A stretch of 64,000 nucleotides of DNA, taken from NCBI GenBank assembly GCA_023055505.1, contig JALIRH010000001.1, positions 13,573,467 to 13,637,466 of the forward strand. The letters are read 5' to 3'. Shown piece after piece: positions 10,855 to 22,500 of the stretch. The notes below the pieces were generated by a model. That model was not told the origin of the DNA, did not search any database, and worked only from the letters and a program-made list of their open reading frames with translations. The position numbers and the translations under genes are program-made. The DNA comes from Callipepla californica brunnescens (Eukaryota; Chordata; Aves; Galliformes; Odontophoridae). Numbering within the stretch: position 1 is the first letter of the stretch; every line of letters starts with the position of its first letter.

Positions 10855-10937
10855 CAAAATAAGTCCCGAGATTAATGAGGAAGTGCCTGTCAGGGCAACA
10901 TAGAACTTGGGGGTTAACGTGTTCAAAAACATACTCA
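10855..10937 (-). CDS. ST7: ST7 coding exon 2 (internal exon)
   Basis: This is an 83-nt minus-strand exon. The acceptor TCTTCTTTTTCAG (10950-10938) has a good pyrimidine tract, and the donor is TTTTG|GTAAGTACTGG (GT at 10854-10853). It begins with TG, completing a Val codon split with the missing exon 1, then reads 27 codons: [17 protein letters not shown] followed by [10 protein letters not shown], ending on a codon boundary. With IFEWWYF of exon 3 it forms the second hydrophobic, probably membrane-spanning, segment. The Met in SMFLNT could serve as a start in transcripts using another first exon. No plausible first exon encoding the N-terminal Trp-rich membrane segment (WTYLWTVWFF-like) was found between here and position 64000. 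Confidence 0.95.
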
Positions 10938-13900
10938 CTGAAAAAGAAGAAGAGAGGAAACCATGAGCACAAGAGCAAGGTGTGTTCTCCTTTTGTGTCC
11001 CCTCCTACTCCCATCTATTTTCCAACTTCAAGTAAGTTGTCAGTTTAATTCTGATAAAAAGGCTTCAAGAACATCCTGTTTCATCTGCCCAGCGTGGTCA
11101 AGTTGAACATTAGACTGCCATATGCAGTTTTCACAGCGGAGTTGATCACAAGGCAGTGTGAAACAGTTGCACACACAGATGGGTCTTTCCCATCCCACTC
11201 ATCATCCCACTGCCACTGACTCCAGGATTCGCCACAACACACAGAAGAGATCCACGCCACGGTTAGTGTCCATGTGCTGCACTCAGCCTTGTTTCAACAC
11301 CCTGCACGATCCTGGTGAAACCACCAAGACTGATCCTTCAAAACCTCTTAATTTTCACTGCCTCCATTTGCTTACATTATCTTGTTTATAAAATAGGAGA
11401 TAACAGCATGTCCCTTACTCATTCCTCTGTATTAAGGTTCGTCAACCACTCACATAGTACGGTAACAGTGAATAAGTGCATAAAGCAGGTTAGGAACAGA
11501 CCTAACACACTTTTTGCTAAGATTATGAAACAAACCACCAATAAAACAAACAAAAGCAACCAACCCACAAACAAGCAAACCCAGGATAACTACACAGATT
11601 ATCTGAAATCCAGAGCAGAAGCAAAGCCCAACGAGCCGTGAGGATTAACAAACCCATCTGTATGCACCCTGGACATACAAACACCTTTCTAGCCACTTTG
11701 GAAGCTGCTGAAAGAATCACCACGTAGTTTTGCTCAGCCCCTCATGGAAAATCCCAGTGGGTTCAAGAGAATAATCTTTTATTAGTTTAAGGATACTCAT
11801 AGAAGCTACTAGAAAGCATTGGAGTTCTTTTGCCAAATCCCAGATGTATCAATAAAACCCTTCAACTACCTATCACTTCATCACTTCCATCTTCTGTGAA
11901 TGAGTGTGTTGGCCATTAAACTACACAGGAGGTTAAAGTATTGTCTGCGAAAAACCTCACTTAGTCTTACCCTCAACCAGCCCTGAAGTACTTCTCATAC
12001 ACACACGTGTACATTCATATATACGTATTTGTACACATAATGCTTGTGTGAGCAGGCAAAATACGCTTGCAGTCTGCATCTGTGACTGAAGAGAGAACAA
12101 ACAACAGTAAGCAGGTGAACGTAAAGGCTTGGAGCAGCCTACTGCACAGGCATTTCAGTTGGATGATGAAAGAGTTGGATGTGTAGGAAGGAGGCCCCCA
12201 GCTCATTCTGTTCCCCTGAGAAGTGACACTTGCTGAAATTAAATAACACGGAGCCCAGAAATGAAGAGAAGACAGCAACAGCATGATGCAAACCATCAAA
12301 CATTCAATTAATTTCCATGTCCAGTAAACCAGAAAGCTGTTTTCTACAAATGCATCACTAAAAGTGACTGAAATTCTGCACATTACTGCTTTGCTTGGAT
12401 TTTAGCTATTTACTGCTTTTTTTTTTTCCTTTTCCTTGAAGATTCCATCAATTATTAAATGCATCATTCTGTGCTTCTCTGGAATAGCACTAAGCATACA
12501 GCAAAGGTCTAACCCGTGGGTTTTAATTCCATCTAACATTTTCTTTCACAAATGAGAACGGTGCTAAATTGTTGGCTAGAGTAAATCAGCACAGCATTCC
12601 CAATCATAACACGTGCCATGGTGCTAGACTGATTGATACCAGTTCTGGCTCAACAGTTTTGTAAGATCTAATACAAAGTGGCTCTGAAATAGTAGTCCCT
12701 GCTTACTTCAGTCCCAGCATCCATTAAGAAAGAGGAGGAAGAGAAACATCAAAATAGCTCCAGCTTCTACAAATGACCCACGAGTCCTTTAGAAGAAACA
12801 TTCCTCATTCTGGAATGCAAACGTAAAGCAGAGGCGCAGTCAAACGGAGCCTCTGGGGATATTTCAGACTGCCAGTGGAACTGTTTCCTCTGCTTACGTC
12901 AGGGTGTTCCCAGGAGGCAGTGCCCTGTGAGCAGCACGGCTGTGCACAGCCCCATGTAGCACAGCACTGCTGCAGTGCCCGCAGTAATGCAGAGCTGAGC
13001 AGCAGGAGCCCTTGCGGAGGGGCCATCACTTCTGTTCTCATGCCACAGGCTCATGGAATGCTGGAATTTTTCCAGTTAAACTGGAAACAGTACCCTGGAA
13101 GAAATTTGATTTCCAAGTACATTAAATACAAAAACCTAAACAATTTACCAAAGCTGTGAAGCCACCTAAACCTGCTACATTTTACAAGATTCCATATGAG
13201 GGTAGCATTCAATATGGATGTAGGGCATTTGCTTTAAGTTTCTGTTGCCTGTTCACTAAGAAATGCTGCATAGAGTTCAAAATAGCTTAAGCAGTGACAA
13301 CATACTCACTTATCATTACCGACTGCCATCAGTAAACATCACTTGGGGAAATGCGTCCACATTTGGAAGAGCCTTCCCTGCAGATCAAACTCCAAGCTGC
13401 TCATCAGAGAGCGGAGTGAGTAGAATGCTGTTGGCTTTTGTCTGTCACCACATCTGCTGCAAGCAATTTATACTGATTTATAGACAAACAATTAGATCTG
13501 AATGGAGATAGATAAGATTTTATTTATCTTGCTTGCAGTAGTACTGCTGCTTTACTTTGCTTACGGTACAGGGACACTCATTCACACCGCTGCAGCTGCT
13601 CCCTTTTAGAGCTTAATTCTGGGAGCTGGCAAGGTGAGCAGGTGCAAACGGGATGCTCTCAGACATGCACAGACCAGACTCCCTGCTCACCAGACCAGCT
13701 CCGCTGATTTGCTACAGTTACATGCAATTAGAAGAGCTTCCTATCTTCCCTGTATCTCTAATCCTTTTACTGTTCATCTTCCCACTGATTAATAAAGGAA
13801 TCTTCTGTTCCACTACGGAAACCATCAACTTCTGCCAATTATTAACCAACTTCCCTATCCCTCTGTCTCTGTAAATATTATTAACCAAAGCAAACACTTT

Positions 13901-16900
13901 CTAATACGAAACACATTTCCAAAACAGTAGAACTAAGCACTGGAGTATCTGTGGTCAGACTTTTTCTATGCTGAAGTCAGTGACAATCCAGTCATCGTTT
14001 TAGTGGAAATACATCAAGTTCTAGTTATTGTTATGTTCATTCCCAAAGTAAAAATCAGTTCACTTCTGAGGTAATCTCATGTGCATCTTCTGAGTATCTT
14101 TTCACATACAACATTCTGACACTGAAGAAATCACTGTTAGCTACCCAAATTCTCACACCTGTACTGGACCCAGACTTCCTTCAGCATGTTGCTGTAAACC
14201 AAAGATACCATCAGATAACGCTAGATGTCCATCTATCTAAATTTGCATAGCAGTTTGTTTGTTTTTTTCTCTCTGTTTCCATGCAATGAAATAGCAGGAA
14301 TGAAGAGCCTGAGAATTTTCTGAGAAACGAGAGCTGAAATGATGGCTGCAGAACAAAGGAGTGAATGAAAGCACCACTGAAAGGTGGCACTGCCTGCCTT
14401 TCCCATAGAATTCATAACATGGCAGCCTATGCCCAATTAGTTCTGTGCACAAAGGGAAGGTGGTACACTTAGCTTGCATTATCACCTCTCATCTACAACT
14501 TGGTAGCACTGTAAAAGGCATCCAATTAATATCCAGAAAGAAAAACTCACCTATATTTAACAAACCCCTGATGTGCCCTCTCTGCCAACTCATTTGAAAC
14601 TTATGGTTAAATCCCCATTATTTCCACAGGCGTTTGATGCTGAATGATTTATTTCAGGTGCGTTAGTGGAGATGATGGAATACAGTACAGCCTGTGTTTC
14701 TGTAGAGAAAACCAGCATGACCTATAAATGCTGTCTAAACAAACCAAGCATGTCTGCTTATGAGAGGCTCCTGCCCTTAAAAATAAGCCCCCTGCCTTTC
14801 TTCCTGTCTCTTTATTGCTTTCATTTTAATCATGCTTGACTCTTTCTGAATAAGGCACTGTTTACGTTTCCAGCGTTGCCTGCATGACACTGACAAATGA
14901 ATCCATCCTACTGTACAACGTCTAGGGAAGCATTATTATGTCATCGTTAACTGTGCACGCTCACACAGATGAATTTAGATCTGATTCAATTCCTGGCAGG
15001 CAGGCTAATAAAGCACTCCAGCCACAGGCTGTTGAAGCTGATAAAAGAGGAGACTGAAATGTTCTTAAAGCCGATGCCATCTCATTCCTGTTGTATTTGT
15101 TATTCATTCATTGCCTATTCTCGTGATTCTTGCTGAGTGTGGGGATAAATAAGAAAGGAAGATCCAAGTATCTTTCAAGCAACAAAATCCTCAAATGATG
15201 TAAAATGTACCGCTCGAGGCGATGAAGCACTGTGCTGCTTTACAAAGTTCTTCAAGCACTTGAGAATTTCAGATTTCGAGCATCTGAAGAAGCACTGCAG
15301 GAGGGAAATAGTGGGTTCAAGCTGGTTGAATTATCATCTTGATACCGTATCAGTTCATTATGCTAAAAGAGCTTTAGGGGTGGGAGCATTGCTAACTGCC
15401 AGCTACTCCCACAAGGACCAAAATGGCAGTGCTAATAGCTGCTTCTGAGAGTGAGACCACGTTGTTTGCCCAGATGGCTGCTAATAAACAATTAATAGCA
15501 GTGTTACAACAAATCATACAAGCAGATCAAGCAAAGAAAGGACTGCATCACCTACTGCACTCCTAGGAGGAAAAATCATTCCCTAGACAGAACGTGAGCT
15601 TCAAAAAGGGATACATCCATGCCAATAATTTAGAAGAAATAAGAAGATGCACTGTAGACTCAGAATTAAAAATCAAGCAGAAAAGAAGTCAAAAAATATT
15701 GAAATACGCATGAAATCACAGCTCTTTTCGTGCTGGTATCTCCATGCTCCTTGGTGAGACAGTTTCTCAGTACAGCAGGAGTTTTTATGAGAATGAATAG
15801 TCAGGAAAAACAGAGAAGCTTACAGTCACAGAGCCCTCCTCATGCACTGCTGGTCCTTATGTCTTCATGGCTATAACTTCTATGTCTAAGAAATTTTGTT
15901 GCCTCCACCCTCCACAGAATTTAGTATGCAAAACAGTGAGAATTCTTCCAGCAGCAGTGCCAAGAGCCCAACCCCAGCAGAAGGATGATGAGCTAAGAAG
16001 GTCCTGCTGTTGAAGGCCCGAGGCACCTCAACTCAGCTTCTTTTCACTACAGCAATCCCTTCCAGCTGCTGCTCACAGTGGCCAGCTTCTTTCACAGTGG
16101 CCCCACACAGGTTGATGCAGTCCCCAGTTCAGAGCTGTCTCAGCAGAGCCGAGCATATCTACCCAAGTGTTAGTAAAGACAGTGACATAAAGTTCAACAA
16201 ACTTATTTTAATGCACATATAGCATCCCCCTCTCTGAGTAGGAAACACTGCACATTCCTGACTCAAACTGAACTATTTATACATAACCTTTCTGAAGGCT
16301 CGAGCTGTATCTCAGAAGAATTTCAGCAATATGGGAAACCACGCATAGGTCACGCTGAATTATGCATTCCATACTGTGATGGCCTCCAGCTCAACACAGC
16401 TACCGACCACATCAGATTTAAAGCTAGCATGGGACACTGCCTTAGGAAAAAAATTACAAAAACAACCCCAAACCCAAAACCACAGGCAAGAAAAACAAAA
16501 CCAAACCTCTACCAGTCACCAGGCTTTTCCCTGGGAAGCTACCAAGATTTTATTTTCTTTCACTTCTTCAGACTTCTCGAAGAAAAGTGAACATTCAAAC
16601 GTTTAAGAATCTCGTGGAGTGAGTACCATTTTTACTCGTGTTGTTGTAAACCCTATACATCCTCCTTCTCTGAGACCTTTTCTGTAGGTCCTTTTTCAAA
16701 ACCTGACAACTTCTGACACTCAGAAATAGACACATGGCCATTCCAGGCAGGAACAATCTGTGCCTCTGTGCTGTGCACGAGGAAATCCAGATGCCCACTC
16801 ACTTTGTTCAACTACCTACACTTGTCCTAAAGGCATGAGGCTGAACGGGAGTCACATTCAGACATCTGGTGCCTCATCTCATGGCCAGTGATCTATTGCT

Positions 16901-19138
16901 CTGGGAATGCTGGATCACAGCCCAGGTGAGAATAAATGGAGGTGTGCCAGAAGGTACCTCTTACTTCAGATGATTAATGGGCTCTGATCAGTGTGTAGAA
17001 AGAAGGAATCGAAGAGACAAGAATAACAAAGGCTAAAAATGCACATGAGAAATTACAGATGTAAGATGAGTGTAAACAAAAGCTATTTTTGCTTTAGCAA
17101 AGATGGTTTGCCATCAGAGGTATCTTTCACTTGGAGAGAAACAATACTGTCTACGCTAACAGCTTTGGTCATTTTGGGAGGCAACACTGTCAGCAAGTGA
17201 TTTCACAGTACTAAACACACCCAGAGCCTTGTCACAAGCTTGCTGTCACCATTCATGTATCTTCCCAGAATTTCTTCTCCCATGGAGGAGCAGTGGCAAT
17301 TGCTGTGTGGCCACAGCCCAGACCCCAGCACATCACAGTACATCAGTGCAACAGGGTGCATCAGTGTTTCAGCAGCTGCTATTAATAGATGCTGAGCTTT
17401 CCCCCAGGCATGCATAGATAAAGGACCCAATATACCAACCCCCACAGAACCATCCTCTGCTACGAATCTGAGTACTAAAATCGACACAGGATAGCCAGAC
17501 TCCCTCACAGTATTTTGCTATTCCATTTGTCTGAGACCATGACCTTCCTATTTTCGGGAAGAATAAGGTACAGAGAAAAAAAGATCAACTTTCCTCCACA
17601 GAAGCAGCTACTATCATGCAAATTAGCTGCTACATTTGCTGTCCCTGCCAAAGGATGGGGGACATTTCCTCTTGCATTCACAATGCAGTGGTGACATGAG
17701 GTAATTACACAGCTCCTGTTAATTGTAGAGCACGGTGACTGAATACCAAGATCTGCTAATTATTGGAACCAAATCTGTTTAAAAAAACGGCCGCCACCAC
17801 TAAACTCCAGCATTTACATTTAAATAAAAGAAAAATGAGGGAGAAAACATTTCCTGGGACCTTACAGCCCTCATCTGCCAGGGATTAAACTGTGCTGTGC
17901 ATTTCTTTATGGCCGGCTCAGAGCCCTGCTGCTAAAAGCAGCACTAATAATGCAGGAATGGGAGGGAAGAACTGGGCCAATTAAGAATGAAACATGAAGG
18001 ACAAGCAACGATATACTGTGTAAAAATAGTGACATTTGGATTTTTAGAGATGCATACATGTAACACCTGGTTGTTCCTCGGTTCTCGGCTACAATCTCTT
18101 TCAACATTTTTAACCTTGGTTCTTTTAAAATTAAGTTTGCTTCTGAAACATTGCCAGTGTCTCCCCTTGCAGATTTTAATGCTTCAAGAAGCTTAAGAGT
18201 CCTGGTCCTAATCGCCATGTAAGTGATGTACTGCGTGTGGAAGCGTGCTCTCAGATTTGTGGTGGGGTATTTCCTTCACCACGCGATGCTACACGGGGTC
18301 TTTGCAGGCACTGCACACCTCCACAGGCAGCTCGTGGCGTTCCACCCCAACCACACACTTATCAGCACGTGTACGTTCCATCTGCTTCCTCAGCAAAAAA
18401 AGCAGTAAACTCTGGTGTGCTGCATCCCCTGATGGTCCCCCATGGGATTTACACTGTTCCACACCAACACCTTCTACCTCCTTGTAGATGCACAGCCAGC
18501 AGCACCTCACCGCTCCAACTTAGGGCAGCTCTCGCCGTTCATCAGCTTAATGTTCTTAGGACTTGTTAGGGCAGATGGCAATAGGGCTCTACTGAAAGTC
18601 AACAGTTATGTTTATCCTACCTGTTAACCTTAACTATCCCTTGCTCTGAGGCACTATGCAGATCTATGGGCTTCAGCCTTCCAAAGCTGTATTAAAACAA
18701 AAGCCAATTACTAAACCTCATTATCTGGAGTCATTTAAGACAATTAATGGATTAGCACAGTTGTCTCACAGCCTAAGTTTTGTCATCTCTCCTGTAACAC
18801 TGCCTGGGGAAGAACCAGCTGCATTGGCTCTTTGCTTTTGGTTCATTAGCTGCCTGAGAACACCCCTAACTAAAAGTTTGCCACAGTGATTAATTTAAAT
18901 GCTGTAGATAACAAAAGATAACCCACTCTAGAGAGACAAATGATGCCAAGAGTTTTCACAACCAGCTACAGGCTTTCCACAAAAGCCAAAATAACCCCTG
19001 GCTTCCTATTATCAAGAGACTCTATGAATAGGGGTTCCCATGCTAAAACAAGGAGAGGCATATGAACAGAACACTCTCTGCTGCCCTGCAGCCTCCTTTT
19101 GTGCCAGGCAGGATTTATACGAGCTCTAACCCTACAGA
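10938..19138. other. Intron 1 segment without recognised genes
   Basis: No CR1 copy was recognised. It contains A/C-rich low-complexity runs near 11539-11580 and 16450-16505, a poly-T run near 12417-12429, and stretches at 14990-15130, 15455-15505 and 17600-17790 rich in homeodomain- and FOX-like core motifs that could be conserved noncoding elements. Confidence 0.5.
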
Positions 19139-19139
19139 T

Positions 19140-19501
19140 CAGAGAATCACAGAACTGTAGGGGTTGGAAGGGACCTCCAGAGATCATCGAATCCAACCCC
19201 CTGCCAAAGCAGCTCCCTAGCCCAGGTTGCACAGGTAGGCGTCCAGGCGGGTCTGGAACGTCTCCAGAGAAGGAGACTCCACCACCTCTGTGTGCAGGCT
19301 GTGCCAGTGCTCCGTCACTGCACTGTGAAGGAGTTCCTGCACACACTTGTGCAGAACTTCCTATGCTTCAGTTTGTGGCCACTTCCCCTCATCCTATCAC
19401 CACACACTGCTGAGAAGATTTCAGCCTTGTCCCATTGCCTCCCACTCCTTAGATATTTATAGACGTGGATCAGATCCCCTCTGAGTCTTCTTAGGGCTGA
19501 A
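19140..19501 (-). mobile_element. CR1 LINE, 5'-truncated, about 360 bp
   Basis: The plus strand opens with the inverted CR1 3' end (AGAATCACAGAACTG, then GGTTGGAAGGGACCTCCAGA) and continues into inverted coding sequence of the second ORF's C-terminus. The minus-strand translation near 19325-19500 reads RLRGDLIHVYKYL and GSGHKLKHRKF, typical CR1 residues. Frameshifts separate the parts, so it is inactive. Its orientation matches ST7. Confidence 0.95.
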
Positions 19502-22500
19502 GATATGGCAGTGTATATCTTCCATCCTGACTTATGTGTTGCATTGTTGCATTCATATGCACACAAAGATGAGGATCATCATCTTTTGTGCACTAAAACA
19601 TTTGTCTCAGAAAGGGAGAAGAAAAGAAGTATGGCTGAAATGTGCATCTTGACTGAAATTCTATCTTTCAGATACATCTTTTTGTTGTTTGTTTTAAATT
19701 CTGGAGAAATGCTCTGTTCCTGTCATTTCTATCCTAACCTTGTCAGCTCCCCTATACAGCACATCTATTTTAAGAGTCTCTGAGATGCCGATCTCTTTGC
19801 ATACCAGGAGTAGCAAGGTGCTTCTTGGAATAGAGGTAACTGGAAAACAATTTTGTAATTAGAGGCAGCAACCTCATGGAAATTCCCCAGAGATCCACAA
19901 CAGCTAATATCATTATCTTGTCACTGAAAACTCATCTTTGCTTCCTACTTACAAAATCAATAGGGTGTTCATGCCACTTTTCTCTAACCTACCTATTCTG
20001 AATTTCTATATGCAGCAGGGATTCGTTTCCAATAATTGACGGTGCAGATAATGTAGCTCAAAAAGAAGGGCAAAATGAATTTTCTAGCAAGTGTGATTCA
20101 TTATGCTTATGTATGTAATAATCAATTTTCCCTTTCACAGCATTCTTAAAGCTGAGTGACTCACACAATACGTGCACCACATGGAAAAGAAGACAAGTTA
20201 AGCAGACAATTTGGAGTTCTTTGCCTCACTTCTGGGGATTTTCACAAAAAGCACAGCACCAAGTTTGACTAGTGCAGTATGACTTCCATTGTCTAGCAGT
20301 CTCTTGGGACACCCAAGGCTTATTAAAATGTAAAAGGCTCTATGGCAACTCTGTAGATGAAACTGAAATCTGCACGCAGGTCCACAATGATGGGGACACC
20401 AACTCTGGTGGTGAACTTTGGGTAATAAAGACTTTCAACAGAATGAGCTCCAAAAAAACAACTTCCATCCAAAACCACGAGAAATGGATGGTGAGGGCTC
20501 ACACGGGCCACAGGGAGGCAGGGTGTTAAGTCACATCTTCAAAACGCTATCAGCTGGCAGCCAGGACATCCTCTGTCCCTGCAGACAGCAAGTATCTCTC
20601 AACTGCTGCTTCCTCCAGAGGTCTGAGACAACAGACAGAACCAGTTTGGCCATGTTTTTAAAGCTTGCTTCGTTTTCTGAGAGACAAATAAAATACCACT
20701 TAGACTATGTAATTAGCATGAACAGTAAAGATGTGACTTGATGAAATCCCAGGAGTAAAGGCAGCTCTATACACCCACAGTTTTGTGTTGTTTTTTTTTT
20801 ACTGAATATCTCATGGTTTTAATTCCAGAAAGGAGCTGTGGATGACTTGGCTAAAAATAACTGTCAAACTGTGTTCTATACAACAACATCTTCTTTAATT
20901 TTCCTTTCTCCTTATTAAAAGCACAGGATCTGCTCAGAGGTGTGCCTCCTCCCACATGCAGAGGGGACACAGTGGGAGTGGGGCTGCTCAAGCACCCGGC
21001 AGGCACTGGGCATGCATGAGAAGTCCAGCTGCTCAGAAACACCCCACGAGGAGCATACCCATCCCAACCCTCTGGGGCACTCACAGCTTCTTCCTCCAAT
21101 TTTTCTGTTGTGTTGGTGTGGAGACAGAAGTGAAAAATGCAACACTGAATTAGCTCAGCAAGGTGTATCTGATAAACGAGATGCTTGCATGAGAAATAAA
21201 ACCAGCACTGGGCTTTCTATTAGCTGCGTTCTCAGCTCTGCTGTGGTCCCAGTCAGATACTGCACTGGCTCTAAATTGCAAATTCAAAGCCTATGTGAAA
21301 CATTCAGCAGCATCTGGAAGCTCCCACATTTAGGTCCAGCCTGCAACCTGTGAAAACAAATATATAGCTGCCTGTCTGAGCTCCCCAGCAGATATCAAGC
21401 ACTCACATACAGAAGTACTGGAAATACTCGGCATGTCATGTCACAAACTGCAGGTAACAGTAGATACCATGATGCAGAAAGAAGATGAAGCAAAAAGAAG
21501 GGTTTTTCTTTGTGCTTAGAGGGCTATGTCCCTGTTTAGATGCTAAGCTCAAGGGAGAGCATGCCTGGAGGACAGCGGGATAGCAATGCTACCTTTTGCT
21601 TCCACAGCCGTGCACACTGAGTTTCAGAATGCAGGCCAGGAGTTCCCCCTTGGCTCTGACATGAGCTATGGGAACTCTGAGTTCCTCAAAACTCAGGCCA
21701 AAACAGCTCAAATCGAACGTCTGCAGCCAGAGAATGGTTTTGGTCAGGCATGCAAGTGAGTCACAGAGGTGAAAACTGCTGTGGGAGCTCAGCCTGCGGC
21801 CTGAGCACAGAGCCAGCACCTGCTGCCTGCCCCCATTTCTGAGCATGGCTGCAGGCTGTGTAACCTGTGACCGATGCACTCAGGGACCTGAGAAGCCATG
21901 CACCAAAAACAGGCAGATAAAAATGCTCTGGTTTTGTTACAACCACTCTGCTCCTCTTCTGTCCATATACGTTCACGCAAGACTAGTAACCATGGCCACG
22001 TTAATCCTCAGACATTGGTGGTTAATTATGATAATCACTGTATTGGGATTTTTTCCAGCTCTTCTTTCATTTAACCTACTATGATCAGCTTTGAACGACT
22101 GTCTTTGTAAAACTTGCAATTTTTTTTTCCAATACAGTAGTAAAAGTGCTGGACCTCTTTTTGTCTTGGAGTGTGGAGACCCCAGCAAAAAGATTCAGCA
22201 ACTGGGGGACATCCACTCCCAGATTTTCTCTACACACGAGGTTGGGAACAATTTCCATCTGGCACCGGAGAGTGAGCAATGGAAAGTGATCTCTGAGTGT
22301 GCAGATCTTGCAACTGACTCAATGAGCAATGGCTTCATCAGAAAAATCCGGAAGAAAACACTGAGAATGGCAGAATACCAAAACCAATACAGTAACATAT
22401 CCAAAGTAATGTCTTCTATAGAACTCTCAAAGAGGGAACAAAAATTACTGTGGGAGACTCCTTAACTTAATGCTTTCCAAAATGCCACTTGGCACACAAA

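Noticed and set aside
88..10937. ST7L rather than ST7
   Set aside because: [23 protein letters not shown] and HLRPADA agree with ST7, not with ST7L as I recall it. The very long AT-rich introns also fit a macrochromosomal ST7 locus better than the compact ST7L locus. One residue (Leu in ALELN) is ST7L-like, so some doubt remains.
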